A stretch of DNA of 64,000 nucleotides from Planococcaceae bacterium Storch 2/2-2 (GCA_009740415.1 WOYE01000009.1:434001-498000); one strand, 5' to 3'. Counted from the stretch's first letter, positions 51,517-60,727 are shown. Notes: a model not told the origin generated them from the sequence alone. A program made the numbers and translations.

Positions 51517-51780
51517 ATTTTCGACTCAAATTACGTGTTTTCGTACGTGGCCTCCGAATGTTTGGCAAGTCGTTCGGTCACTAAAAAGGAAGGGAGTCGG
51601 AAAAATAAGGATGGCTCTTTTTTGCTATTTTTAAAACATTATACAAAATTAGGCATTTCTAGCGATAGATATGGTAACATTACGTTCAATGAGTAACATG
51701 CCTTTCATTCTGATCGTTTTACTCATTTATCCTCTTGTGAAGAAAGGAGAACGGTAGTTCAACGTCTACCGAACGAATCG
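51517..51780 (+). other. Leader region of the ABC exporter operon
   Basis: With the terminator before it, this makes a 332-base gap between genes. It holds a possible 22-residue hydrophobic peptide (51689-51757) whose end contains the AAAGGAG nearest to the permease gene, and a small hairpin GGTAG/CTACC (51753-51770) between that site and the ATG at 51781. Confidence 0.4.
51689..51757 (+). CDS. Possible 22-residue hydrophobic leader peptide
   Basis: ATG to TAG encodes a peptide starting MSNMPFILIVLL and ending PLVKKGER, a single membrane helix with a basic tail. It stops 23 bases before the ABC permease start. It has no clear ribosome site, so translation is uncertain. Confidence 0.3.
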   Translation: MSNMPFILIVLLIYPLVKKGER

Positions 51781-53316
51781 ATGCCTACTATTTTATTTTA
51801 CGTGAAAGTAGCGACGAAAAACGCACTCTTCGTTCTCACGATGCTTTTCGTTCTATTTTTCACCTACAATGTCTATCCTTCCCTTCAGACCGCTGTGAAC
51901 ACGTTCGTGTCATTTTACGTGTTCAGTATGATCGGGTTCCATTTGTTTTTAATCACGATTGCGACCTATGTCATGCAACGGAATGAATCCGACGTGTTAC
52001 GTTATTTGGAGAGGAATCCGGTTAAAAAACAGTTTCAATTTCTTACCGCGTCGATGATCGTTTCGCTCGCCGTAGCGCTCGTCCCTGTGACGCTCATGGT
52101 GTTGTTGACGAACGAACTCACTTCGTCCGCTTTCTTATGGAAAGAAATCGCTCACTTTGTCATCATTTGGCTGTTGTCTAGTTTATTGGCCGCGGTCATA
52201 GGAAGTTCAGTCAGTATGTTAGTTAAAAGTAAGTTTGCTTATGTCGTCTCGCTTGTCATTTACGGCTTGTTCGTCTGGATGTCCTTCCAGCTGCCTACGA
52301 CGCCACTTCATCGGTATATGAATCCATTCGATAACAACATGTACTTGCGGCCGAACCATTTATCGGGCGTATTATGGAATGTGGATTACGTGTTCGATAA
52401 AATATTTCTTTTATTGATCGTCGTTTTGTTGTTGTCGTTCGTTGCATTTTCGGTGAGTGTGTCATCGAAAGGGAAATGGACGGGGCTCGTCACTTTTGTA
52501 GTGGCACTCGTTAGCTTATGGCTTCTTCCGTCGTTCAGTCCAATCGCGCCCGTTTCTTCAAAAGCGGATTCGACTGGAGCGGACCATGTCCCTTATTCGA
52601 TTGAGACGTATGAGATGGACGTCACATTGACGAATACGCTCCGTAATACGGCGACGTTAACCTTTCATGTCACGGAACCGACAGAAGCGGTTCGTCTTCG
52701 TTTAGACGACGTCTTTTCGATTGAAGAAGTGGAGGTAAACGGTGAAAAGGTCTCGTTTACGCATGAAGATGGGATCCTTGATCTCGCCGTGAAACGAGAC
52801 GTTGGTGAGCCGCTCGTCGTCACCGTACAGTACGAAGGGGTAGTGGAATTGATTGATTCAATCGGTTTCAGCACGTATTACGTGACGAAGCGTGCGATCA
52901 ATTTACCGGGCGTCTATTTCGACTGGTACCCTACGGTGGAATCGAACGATCCGATCCATTTTGAAGTCGATGTCCATTCTTCTGCACCGTTGTATTCGAA
53001 CCTCGATTCTTCGGAACCGGGTCATTGGTCGGGCGTTGCGACGAGTGTGAATGTGTTTGCAGGACAATACGAATCGTTCCATTCCGATGGGGTGACCTTC
53101 ATCATCCCGACGAGTGTTCGTCCCGATGCATTCATCGCACGTTTCCAATCGTTTGTCGATGAAACGATAAAAAAAGGACGTTTCACAGAGAGGGAGCGAT
53201 CCATCCTCGAAGAGAAGACGTATGAACGAGTGATCGTCGCCATTTGGCCGTTCCAAGCGAACGAACATCTTATCGAAATCGTAGGAGATACGATGTTCGT
53301 CTATTACGATGAATAG
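51781..53316 (+). CDS. ABC-2-type permease with partial M1-peptidase-like outer domain
   Basis: A 511-residue protein with about six membrane helices in the first 260 residues, followed by an extracytoplasmic beta-rich domain. The latter resembles the N-terminal domain of M1 aminopeptidases found in fused permease-peptidases (MDVTLTNTLRNTATLTFHV, LPGVYFDWYPT). The catalytic HExxH domain is absent and the frame ends at MFVYYDE. No ribosome site is near the ATG; AAAGGAG lies about 30 bases upstream. The cognate ATPase follows directly. Confidence 0.7.
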   Translation: MPTILFYVKVATKNALFVLTMLFVLFFTYNVYPSLQTAVNTFVSFYVFSMIGFHLFLITIATYVMQRNESDVLRYLERNPVKKQFQFLTASMIVSLAVALVPVTLMVLLTNELTSSAFLWKEIAHFVIIWLLSSLLAAVIGSSVSMLVKSKFAYVVSLVIYGLFVWMSFQLPTTPLHRYMNPFDNNMYLRPNHLSGVLWNVDYVFDKIFLLLIVVLLLSFVAFSVSVSSKGKWTGLVTFVVALVSLWLLPSFSPIAPVSSKADSTGADHVPYSIETYEMDVTLTNTLRNTATLTFHVTEPTEAVRLRLDDVFSIEEVEVNGEKVSFTHEDGILDLAVKRDVGEPLVVTVQYEGVVELIDSIGFSTYYVTKRAINLPGVYFDWYPTVESNDPIHFEVDVHSSAPLYSNLDSSEPGHWSGVATSVNVFAGQYESFHSDGVTFIIPTSVRPDAFIARFQSFVDETIKKGRFTERERSILEEKTYERVIVAIWPFQANEHLIEIVGDTMFVYYDE

Positions 53317-53327
53317 GAGTGATCATC

Positions 53328-54197
53328 ATGACAAACCGTTTATCCGTCGAAGACGTTTCTTTTTCGTACGGTCGTAAAGAAGTGCTCGATCGCATCTCTT
53401 TCACGGCTGAAAACGGAATCGTTGCGTTATTAGGCAATAACGGAGCTGGAAAAACGACGTTAATGAACGTGCTCACGGGACTGAAACGTCCGCAAGCAGG
53501 GCGCATGACGTTAAATGGCTCGGACGTATTAGGAGCGAACACGTATCCGATCGAGCAGGTCGGGTACTTGCCTCAACATTTTGACGTCTATCCGAACATT
53601 ACGGGCTATGATTTTTTATCGTTCGTGTATGATTTGAAAAAAGGAACACGAGCCGACAAGAAAAAGCAAATTGACGAACTCGTCGAGCGATTTCATTTAC
53701 AGTCGGTCATTCATAAAAACGTTCGTCACTATTCAGGAGGGTTTAAAAGAAGGCTCGGTATTGCGCAAGCCGTTTTAGGATACCCTCCTCTCATTATTAT
53801 CGATGAGCCGACGGTCGGTTTAGACCCTGAGCAAAGAATTGAGTTCAGAAAACATTTATCTGATATGAGTCGAGAATCGATCACGCTCATATCGACTCAC
53901 ATTATTGAAGATGTCGAATTGTTTAGCGATCAAATCATCGTGTTAAAAGACCGGTCGATTGTGTTCGATGGGAGTGTCGACGAGATCATCGGGATGTCTC
54001 GTTCCAACATTCACGTCGTTGAGACGACGAGAGAACGGCTGCCTGAGTTAGCCGAACGAGTGACGGTGATCGAAGAAAAACGGATCGATCACGATACGAT
54101 TCGAGTGAAATATATCGGTGGGGAAGCCGTCGAAGCAAGCGAATTCGATAAGGAGATTACGTTAGAAAATGCTTATGTTTACTTACAAAAACGATAA
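53328..54197 (+). CDS. ABC transporter ATP-binding protein
   Basis: A 289-residue ATPase with Walker A GNNGAGKTT, signature YSGGFKRRLGIAQ, Walker B LIIIDEPTVGLD and H-loop STHIIED. I chose the ATG at 53328 because AGGAG lies 8 bases upstream. It lies between two membrane proteins, which fits an exporter of two different permeases and one ATPase type. The substrate is unknown. Confidence 0.92.
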   Translation: MTNRLSVEDVSFSYGRKEVLDRISFTAENGIVALLGNNGAGKTTLMNVLTGLKRPQAGRMTLNGSDVLGANTYPIEQVGYLPQHFDVYPNITGYDFLSFVYDLKKGTRADKKKQIDELVERFHLQSVIHKNVRHYSGGFKRRLGIAQAVLGYPPLIIIDEPTVGLDPEQRIEFRKHLSDMSRESITLISTHIIEDVELFSDQIIVLKDRSIVFDGSVDEIIGMSRSNIHVVETTRERLPELAERVTVIEEKRIDHDTIRVKYIGGEAVEASEFDKEITLENAYVYLQKR

Positions 54198-54879
54198 AGA
54201 CGTCACGTCCTCAGCGCAACGCGTATTTGACAAAGGTCATAAAAAGTTAATTACGACGTACGCGATTGTAAGCGCATTGCTGATCATCGTCATTTTTCTT
54301 CCTGTACGCAGTGATTATCTTCCGTTAATTCGAGGGGGCGGTCAGCTGACGTTAAGCGATAGCTTGTACGATTACGTCGTCCCGCTCGTCACGGCATTGC
54401 TCCTTTTTTGGGTGCTCTTTCACGATTACAAAAACAACGTTTATGAACTGCTCACCTTCTATACGAATCGTCGGTGGAACGTCATGTTGTTTCGAAGAGT
54501 GATGACGTATGTCGTTCCGATGACGATTGGTTCGTTTGTGACCGGTCTCATTTATTTCCGCAACGTGTCGTTTTTAGACGTCGACCATGTATTACTTAGT
54601 CTTCGTTACGTTCCGAACGTGTTGTTTGTGAGCGCGTTGTTGCTCGCTGTCACGGTGTATGCGAAAAATAGTTACGCGGGGTTGTTCGTAGTGCTCACGT
54701 ACGTCGCGACTGATTTTTTGTCGGGCAGTCGGCTCTTTTCGATCGTTTCACTCGGTGCGAACGCTAACAATTTCTATTATGCGATCTCGCCCGAGTATTA
54801 TATGCTCAACCGTGTGACGCTTTTCTGTGCGAGTGTAGGATTATTCTATGTAGCGTGTAAACGATCGACGAGATTGTAG
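54169..54879 (+). CDS. ABC-2-type membrane permease subunit
   Basis: A 236-residue protein with about six membrane helices. It overlaps the ATPase gene by 29 bases, so translation is coupled. No sequence motif identifies a substrate. The operon ends at a strong terminator. Confidence 0.75.
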   Translation: MLMFTYKNDKDVTSSAQRVFDKGHKKLITTYAIVSALLIIVIFLPVRSDYLPLIRGGGQLTLSDSLYDYVVPLVTALLLFWVLFHDYKNNVYELLTFYTNRRWNVMLFRRVMTYVVPMTIGSFVTGLIYFRNVSFLDVDHVLLSLRYVPNVLFVSALLLAVTVYAKNSYAGLFVVLTYVATDFLSGSRLFSIVSLGANANNFYYAISPEYYMLNRVTLFCASVGLFYVACKRSTRL

Positions 54880-54898
54880 TCGTACGGACGCTAACGTC

Positions 54899-54935
54899 AA
54901 AGAAGGGGTGGCCTCATAGCCACCCCTTCTTTTTG
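54899..54935. terminator. Bidirectional terminator
   Basis: AAAGAAGGGGTGGC pairs perfectly with GCCACCCCTTCTTT over 14 bp, with a T-run. Confidence 0.93.
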
Positions 54936-54964
54936 TGTGTTCGTTTCCGAGACGGTTGAATCGG

Positions 54965-56068
54965 TTAATCGAGCGCTTCGAACAAGTCGAGTCCGTACGC
55001 TACGGCGAGCGCGATGAACAAGCTGAGCACGATCGTGCTGACGACTTTTACCCAACTGATCGGAAAGGAGCCCGCCACTTGTGCCGTTTGGCCGTTCATC
55101 GTAAACGTGTACGATTTGTCGTTGAACCGGTACGAGGCGACCCAAATCGGTGCGAGCAAATGGTAGTAGTCGCGGTCGTCGTAATCGACGCGTTTCGACA
55201 AAATGTGGACGATGTCGCCGTGCACTTGGTACCGAATGCCGTTTTCAATCGCTCGGTCCATCGTTGTTGCTGCGCGTTCCCACCCTTCATCGAGTGGGAT
55301 GGCGTAACGTTCGGCGAGAAATCCTGCGATGTATTCGTCGCGGTACGTTCGTAAATCGTTGAAATCGAACGGTTCGATTTTGTTGAGCAATTTGTCGAAC
55401 GCTCGGTGATTCGCCCGGACGTACACGTTTTGAAACGTTTCGTAGTACGATCCGGTTTCGACGTGCCACCGTGTTTTTTGCACTTGTCGCGTTTGCATCG
55501 TGCCGTTTGAGTCGCGGTACGTTTCAGTGACGTAATAGTGGATGCCGACGTTGACGGTGAAATCGGTCGACGTCTCGGCACCGAACGTCCAGTACGGGAT
55601 GTACATTCCTTGCAGTCGGTCGAGTTGATGCGTTTGAGCGAGTGTCGTCGGCGCGAACCATCGCTTTTTCACCCACGTTCGAAACGCTCGTTCCGCTTCT
55701 TGCCGCGTCGTTCGAAACGGCATGACCGCATGAGGCGTTACCGCTTCATCCGCTTCGTGAATGACGACGTGGCTCGACCCGCAAAACGTACAAAAGTTCG
55801 CTTGACTGTACGGATCGAGTTCGGTTTCGCCACCGCACGATTCACAGTGAAAAATACGACTCGTCCGTTCCGACGCCCGGTACGTCGCGAGCGCTTCGTC
55901 GAGATCTCGCGCGACGTCGTGCGGAAATCCGCTTTCGATCGCCCGTTTCGTTTCACAAAAAGGACAAGTGAGCGTCTCATCGGACGGATGGAACGTCATC
56001 CCACCTCCGCACGACGGACACGGAAATTGATGCGTCGCGGCTCGTTTGGTCGTTTCAGACGATGTCAT
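54965..56068 (-). CDS. ydjG: YdjG-like zinc-ribbon membrane protein
   Basis: A 367-residue protein with two zinc ribbons at the N-terminus (CPSCGGGM...CPFC, CESCGGE...CTFC), a large soluble middle domain (GMYIPYWTFGAET) and one C-terminal membrane helix (about 337-360). This is the plan of Bacillus YdjG, which works with YdjH/YdjI and PspA in membrane stress. It lies 13 bases after the YdjI-like gene. No pspA is in the window. Confidence 0.75.
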   Translation of the reverse strand: MTSSETTKRAATHQFPCPSCGGGMTFHPSDETLTCPFCETKRAIESGFPHDVARDLDEALATYRASERTSRIFHCESCGGETELDPYSQANFCTFCGSSHVVIHEADEAVTPHAVMPFRTTRQEAERAFRTWVKKRWFAPTTLAQTHQLDRLQGMYIPYWTFGAETSTDFTVNVGIHYYVTETYRDSNGTMQTRQVQKTRWHVETGSYYETFQNVYVRANHRAFDKLLNKIEPFDFNDLRTYRDEYIAGFLAERYAIPLDEGWERAATTMDRAIENGIRYQVHGDIVHILSKRVDYDDRDYYHLLAPIWVASYRFNDKSYTFTMNGQTAQVAGSFPISWVKVVSTIVLSLFIALAVAYGLDLFEALD

Positions 56069-56081
56069 GGCGCGACCTCCT

Positions 56082-57200
56082 TTACGTTAACGACTGTCCG
56101 CAGTCGGCACAAAACTTCGCGTTCGGTGCGTTCAATGCGTGACACGACGGACATTCATTTTGTTGCTTCGTTCCACATTCCGGACAAAATTTCGCGTCTT
56201 TGTCGATCGGCGCTTGACACGAGCGACACGGCACCGTGACGGAAAGAAGGGACGTTCCGCAACTGGCGCAAAACTTGGCGCCGACCGGATTCATCGTTTG
56301 ACAGTCTGGGCACGCTTGCTCGGGCGGAGTAGCGGAAGGCGTGGCAGGCGGTTGCGGTGTTTGCATCGTCTGACCGATCATCGCGCCGACTCCAAATCCT
56401 GCGCCGAGACCGGCAGCGCCGCCTTCATTTTGTGCTGCTTCGCGCGTCGCTTTCGCCGTTTGGAACGACTGGTAATCGTTTAAATTGCCGATGACGCCCA
56501 TACTCGTCCGTTCATCGAGTGTTCGTTCGACTTCCGGCGGGAGGGACAAGTTTTCGATGTAGAGCGATGTGATGTCAAAACCGAACGATTCAAAGCGCGG
56601 GCGCATTTTTTCTCGTCCCGCTTCGCTCAGTTCATCGTAATGCATCGCGAGGTCGAGCGCGGCGATGCCCGATTCAGCGAATAAGTCGGAGAGCCCAGAG
56701 ACGATCATCCGTTTCAACTGTCCTTCGATCGCTTCCGTCGTAAATAACGAATTCGTCCCGAACAACTGTTTGAGCAACGTTTCGGGATCGCTCACGCGGT
56801 ACGAGTAAATGCCGTAGCCACGGAGACGGATGACGCCGAATTCCGGGTCGCGCATCATGATCGGGTTCGACGTTCCCCATTTTTGGTTCACGAACTGTTT
56901 CGTATTGATGAAATACACTTCCGCTTTAAACGGCGAATCGAATCCGTACGGCCACGATTTCAATTTCGTGAGTACGGGCATGTTTCGTGTGACGAGCTCG
57001 TATTGACCCGGGCCGAACACGTCCGCAATTTCCCCTTCGTTGACGAACAGAGCGACTTGCGATTCGCGGACGGTGAGACGTGCACCCATTTTAATTTCTT
57101 GGTTGGCGACAGGGAATCGGTAGACGAGCGTATTCGTCGAATCGTCGGTCCATTCGATCACTTCGATAAATTGGTTTTTGAAAAAGTTGAAAATACTCAT
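56082..57200 (-). CDS. ydjI: YdjI-like SPFH-domain protein with zinc ribbons
   Basis: A 372-residue protein with an N-terminal SPFH-type domain (about 1-270: VALFVNEGEIADVFGPGQYEL, GVIRLRGYGIYSYRV). A Gly/Ala/Pro linker is followed by three zinc ribbons, CPDCQ...CASCG, CRSCQ...CPECG and CPSCH...CADCG. Bacillus YdjI has the same SPFH core and needs YdjG. AAAGGAGG precedes the ATG. Likely associated with the membrane. Confidence 0.82.
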   Translation of the reverse strand: MSIFNFFKNQFIEVIEWTDDSTNTLVYRFPVANQEIKMGARLTVRESQVALFVNEGEIADVFGPGQYELVTRNMPVLTKLKSWPYGFDSPFKAEVYFINTKQFVNQKWGTSNPIMMRDPEFGVIRLRGYGIYSYRVSDPETLLKQLFGTNSLFTTEAIEGQLKRMIVSGLSDLFAESGIAALDLAMHYDELSEAGREKMRPRFESFGFDITSLYIENLSLPPEVERTLDERTSMGVIGNLNDYQSFQTAKATREAAQNEGGAAGLGAGFGVGAMIGQTMQTPQPPATPSATPPEQACPDCQTMNPVGAKFCASCGTSLLSVTVPCRSCQAPIDKDAKFCPECGTKQQNECPSCHALNAPNAKFCADCGQSLT

Positions 57201-57283
57201 AACGTTCCTCCTTTAAAACAATCGTTCATACATAGTATACGCAAGTAGCGTACAAAAGTTTCAAACGATTCAGAAGGATCGAC

Positions 57284-57313
57284 TTGAAAAGAGAGCGCGC
57301 GTTCCGATATAGT
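57284..57313 (+). promoter_or_regulatory. Promoter of the acidic lipoprotein operon
   Basis: TTGAAA and TATAGT are 18 bases apart, 39 bases before the ATG at 57353. Confidence 0.5.
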
Positions 57314-57352
57314 AAGTAAAATATGACATATTTTCCAATGAGGAGGAATGAG

Positions 57353-58036
57353 ATGAAGAAGAACGTAATCGCAGTCGTTGCGATGGCGACATGGCTCGTC
57401 GGCTGTCAACAAGCGGAAACGACGAACGGTGTCGATTTGAGTGAAACGTCACCGGTCGATGAAACGGTTGAAACCGAAGAAGTAGAAACGGAGGACGTAG
57501 AAAAAGAAGAAGTAGAAGAAGGTGAAGAAGTAGAAGAGGGAGGCGAAACGGCCGAAGAAGAGGCGGGCGTTTCAGAAGAAGGAGACGTAGCAACTGGGGA
57601 AGTCGAAGCGGAACCGGCTGAAGCACCGTCGTCCGACGTCCGCGTCGTCGACGAAGGCGCACGCGAATCGTTCGAACGTGAACTGTACGACGCGATGCCA
57701 CGGCGATACAATCCGGATGAAAGTTACGGTGAAACGGCGAGCCATTCTGAGCAAGCGGCCGACGCGATGCACCGCGTCATGGAAGCGCGGTTGTCGTTGT
57801 TAACGGAAGAAGAGCGCGCCGAATGGAACGCCCTCCAAGAGCATGCCGCTCGGGAATTGGAAGTCGCGAAAGCGAACGCAGCCGGTGTGTTGAACGGCGG
57901 CGGGTTTAACATCATGGTGGCCAGCACGCGAGTCAACTACAAAATCGAGCAAGCGGATTGGATGGGGGCTCTCTTATTCGATACGCCTCCAGGATGGGCG
58001 AGTGCACTCGCCGAACGGAAAGCGAACGATACGTAA
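57353..58036 (+). CDS. Acidic lipoprotein A
   Basis: A 227-residue lipoprotein (lipobox LVGC, about residue 17) with a highly acidic, Glu/Val-rich stretch (about 25-85) and a helical C-terminal domain (about 95-225). GAGGAGG precedes the ATG at 57353. The next lipoprotein gene starts 12 bases later. Function is unknown; two other lipoproteins nearby share the plan. Confidence 0.75.
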   Translation: MKKNVIAVVAMATWLVGCQQAETTNGVDLSETSPVDETVETEEVETEDVEKEEVEEGEEVEEGGETAEEEAGVSEEGDVATGEVEAEPAEAPSSDVRVVDEGARESFERELYDAMPRRYNPDESYGETASHSEQAADAMHRVMEARLSLLTEEERAEWNALQEHAARELEVAKANAAGVLNGGGFNIMVASTRVNYKIEQADWMGALLFDTPPGWASALAERKANDT

Positions 58037-58048
58037 AGGAGGATGTAT

Positions 58049-58957
58049 ATGAAACGATGGGTGAGCGGACTCGTTGTAGCGAGTTTACTCGTCGGATGTC
58101 AAGTTGAAGAACGAGTGGAAGAAACGAATGAAGGTGAAGCAGTTGAGTCGTCTGTTCAACGAGAGGAAATGGAGGCGTACGAACAATTTTTAGACGATGT
58201 GGCGACTTACGGGATCGGGCCACTTTATGCGGCGGTGTGCGGGTACGATGCCGGACTCGTTAACGAGTCGTGGCAACTTCAACAATTTCCACCGTTGGAA
58301 GAGAAAGAGGATGAAGAGCAAGTCGCTGCGAACACTCGCTTAGTCGGATTGTGGGCGTACGGTTGGGAGATGTGGATGAAAGCTGGAATGGAGCCGGCGG
58401 TTGAACGAGTGGCGGCTTATTTAGAAAGCGAGCGAACCGCGTCGTACCAAGCGTTCCTTCCGTACATTGAAGACGTACCACGCGCGGCGACGACCTTGCC
58501 TGAGCCGGACGCTACTGTTTCAGATGTCGCTCTCTTTTTAGCCGGGGCGGACGTCCGAACGGAAGCGTTAGAAGAGTTCGAAAGGTGGCACCGCGAGGAA
58601 GAAGGAGCGTCGTATCGAGAAGAAGTAGAAAGGTACGAGTCATTGATCGAAACGTTCACATTCATTCAAGAAGAAGCGCTCGAAGCGGTTGAACCGTACG
58701 TGCGTGCTGAGACGATGACCGCGTGGGAACGAGAAATGTCCACGCTCGACGAACGGGTGGAAGCGAGTCAATTAGCGGACGATTCAGCCGTTCGAGGAGG
58801 GATGCGTGCGATGAACGATGCAGCGAATGCGTGGAACGTTCATCGCGAGCATATGGATACGTTCGGCACGTTGTTGTTCGGCTGGTCGAGCGGTTGGGTC
58901 GATGAATTGGAAGACGTCGCTCGGCAAGCTGTCGCCGAATCGTCGTTCGATGATTGA
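58049..58957 (+). CDS. Lipoprotein B
   Basis: A 302-residue lipoprotein (lipobox LVGC) with a short acidic linker and an all-helical outer domain (about 45-300), without recognised motifs. I chose the ATG at 58049, with AAAGGAGG at the right distance; the ATG at 58043 overlaps that site. It forms an operon with lipoprotein A. Confidence 0.75.
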   Translation: MKRWVSGLVVASLLVGCQVEERVEETNEGEAVESSVQREEMEAYEQFLDDVATYGIGPLYAAVCGYDAGLVNESWQLQQFPPLEEKEDEEQVAANTRLVGLWAYGWEMWMKAGMEPAVERVAAYLESERTASYQAFLPYIEDVPRAATTLPEPDATVSDVALFLAGADVRTEALEEFERWHREEEGASYREEVERYESLIETFTFIQEEALEAVEPYVRAETMTAWEREMSTLDERVEASQLADDSAVRGGMRAMNDAANAWNVHREHMDTFGTLLFGWSSGWVDELEDVARQAVAESSFDD

Positions 58958-58965
58958 ACGAAAAA

Positions 58966-58988
58966 AACCGCCCGTAAAACGGACGGTT
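58966..58988. terminator. Bidirectional terminator
   Basis: AACCGCCCGT pairs with ACGGACGGTT (one mismatch), with an A-run on the left. Confidence 0.75.
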
Positions 58989-58995
58989 CGCTCAG

Positions 58996-59472
58996 TTATT
59001 CGCGGCGTTTGACGACTTCGTCGATGACCGATTGCGGTAAGCTGCAATCGTGTATGCCACGGACGTGGTACGTCGCGTAGTCGATGACGTCGCCTTGTGC
59101 GGTTTCTGTCGCGCCGACAGCGCCGAACGGAATCGTATCGTCCGGTTGTTTTTCGCCCTCTTCTAAAATGTGAGTGACGTAACTGCCTGACGACTCTTCC
59201 GAGAGCCAGCCGAATGTCGGAGGTGACGAGGTGAACAACGTATCTTCGGTTGAAAAGTCGTACGTGATCGCGCCGTCTTCAGTCGTTAAAGGAGGTGCGT
59301 CCGGAACGTCGTAGACGACGTACGTGCACCCTTCAAACTGTTTCGGCAAGTGAATGATTTCAACGGAAAACGTATCATCTTTCGTTTTCGGTGAAGGTGA
59401 GGATTGGAGCCAAATGGCGAATACGGCAATTAAACCGCCGACGACGAGTAACGTAATGAGTCGTTTTTGCAT
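58996..59472 (-). CDS. Membrane-anchored protein of unknown function
   Basis: A 158-residue protein with one N-terminal membrane helix (about residues 5-22) and an outer domain that holds two Cys residues (EGCTYVVY, IHDCSLP) which could form a disulfide. AGGAAG precedes the ATG. It is convergent with the lipoprotein operon. No family is recognised. Confidence 0.65.
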   Translation of the reverse strand: MQKRLITLLVVGGLIAVFAIWLQSSPSPKTKDDTFSVEIIHLPKQFEGCTYVVYDVPDAPPLTTEDGAITYDFSTEDTLFTSSPPTFGWLSEESSGSYVTHILEEGEKQPDDTIPFGAVGATETAQGDVIDYATYHVRGIHDCSLPQSVIDEVVKRRE

Positions 59473-59546
59473 ACAATCTTCCTTTCTGTAACGGAATCAT
59501 TTCATTCAGTATAGGGGGAACGATCGATAACTACAAGGAGGAGAAA

Positions 59547-59561
59547 ATGACATGGTCATGA
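59547..59561 (+). CDS. Possible four-codon upstream peptide
   Basis: AAGGAGGAG precedes ATG ACA TGG TCA TGA, whose TGA overlaps the ATG at 59558 of lipoprotein C. The competing in-frame ATG of the lipoprotein (59552) is also within reach of the same ribosome site. Confidence 0.25.
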   Translation: MTWS

Positions 59562-60586
59562 AACGATTCATTATAGGAGGGGTCGCTCTTCTCACGTTCA
59601 CCGGGTGTCAAGCTTCACCGACCGGTCACGATTTGAGCGAGCCTGTTGACGAAGTCGAACCGGTCGAACAGGTAGAGAAAGAAGAAGCGCGAGAAGAGAA
59701 AAGCGATGTCGCAACGGAGACGAACGAATCGTCAGAAACCGGCGCGACGCGTGAGGCGTCGTCTGCTTCACCGACGAAAAGCGAGGCGCCGTCCGACACG
59801 AAAAAGAGCGAGCGACCGACGCGTGAATCGGTCGACGTTCCAGCAGCGTTGCAACCGGATGCGGACCGAGCGATGTATTGGCGAGACAATGGAGCGTTGC
59901 CACTGGCGTATGCGATGATTCACCATGCGGACCGTCGCGACGGATGGACCGACGACGAACGAGACGCGGTGCTCCGTTCGCTCGAGCCGTTGCCTCATGA
60001 TGCGCTCGAGCAAGTCGAGCCTTTTTTACTCGCATGGGGAAGCGGGATGCGGAGGGAACAACTCGCTGAGTTGAATAAAGATTATGCGCGCGCGTTACCG
60101 GACGCGTGGGCAGGAACGGACGTGCAACTCCGTTTGAATGAGTTTGTGCGCCGCGATCCGTCTTCGACACCGGTGCCACCTGCGCCGCTTCTTTCCCGTA
60201 CATTGACGGACGAAGAAGCGGTCCGTTCGCTCGTCGCGGAAGTCGCCTGGATGCATATGGCAGGGGCGTATGCGATGCGCGATGCACAATTGACGGAAGA
60301 CGAATATTTATTTTTACAAGGCGGGGGCGGTTCGGAAGGGCGCGCGTATGAAAAAGTGACGGAAACGCTCGATGAACGGATCGATGACGTGAAACGATGG
60401 GTCGACCCGATTGTTACCGATGAGGAACGGAAGACGTTCGAGTCACTCGCCACGCGAGCGGACCGAGCAGGACATACGTCGAGAGAGGCGCTCACTGCAC
60501 GAGAAACGCTCGTTCGTTACCTTCTCGTCGATAGGTTGCACGTCGACGACGAGTGGGTCGAGTTTCCATTGCCGATGCTTCAATGA
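59558..60586 (+). CDS. Lipoprotein C
   Basis: A 342-residue lipoprotein (lipobox FTGC) with an acidic Ser/Thr-rich linker (about 25-85) and a helical outer domain (about 90-340). An in-frame ATG at 59552 adds two residues. The C-terminal stretch VTDEERKTFESLATRADR resembles LTEEERAEWNALQEHAAREL of lipoprotein A. Function is unknown. Confidence 0.75.
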   Translation: MKRFIIGGVALLTFTGCQASPTGHDLSEPVDEVEPVEQVEKEEAREEKSDVATETNESSETGATREASSASPTKSEAPSDTKKSERPTRESVDVPAALQPDADRAMYWRDNGALPLAYAMIHHADRRDGWTDDERDAVLRSLEPLPHDALEQVEPFLLAWGSGMRREQLAELNKDYARALPDAWAGTDVQLRLNEFVRRDPSSTPVPPAPLLSRTLTDEEAVRSLVAEVAWMHMAGAYAMRDAQLTEDEYLFLQGGGGSEGRAYEKVTETLDERIDDVKRWVDPIVTDEERKTFESLATRADRAGHTSREALTARETLVRYLLVDRLHVDDEWVEFPLPMLQ

Positions 60587-60620
60587 GATCAAAGTGAAAG
60601 AAATTCGTTCGGTTTTTAAG

Positions 60621-60697
60621 AAAAGAGACGAACAGACGGGGTTCAATTGATATTTTTCGAGGAATGTCGAAAAAACGATACCGTTTCGTCTCTTTTT
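60621..60697 (+). terminator. Long hairpin ending lipoprotein C and overlapping the next promoter
   Basis: AAAAGAGACGAA pairs with TTCGTCTCTTTT (12 bp) around 52 bases. The right arm lies where the -35 of the GDPD gene would be. Confidence 0.55.
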
Positions 60698-60706
60698 TGG
60701 TACAAT
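60698..60706 (+). promoter_or_regulatory. Extended -10 promoter of the GDPD gene
   Basis: TGGTACAAT, 21 bases before the ATG at 60728; the -35 is poor. Confidence 0.45.
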
Positions 60707-60727
60707 CAAACGAAAGTAGGTGGCACA

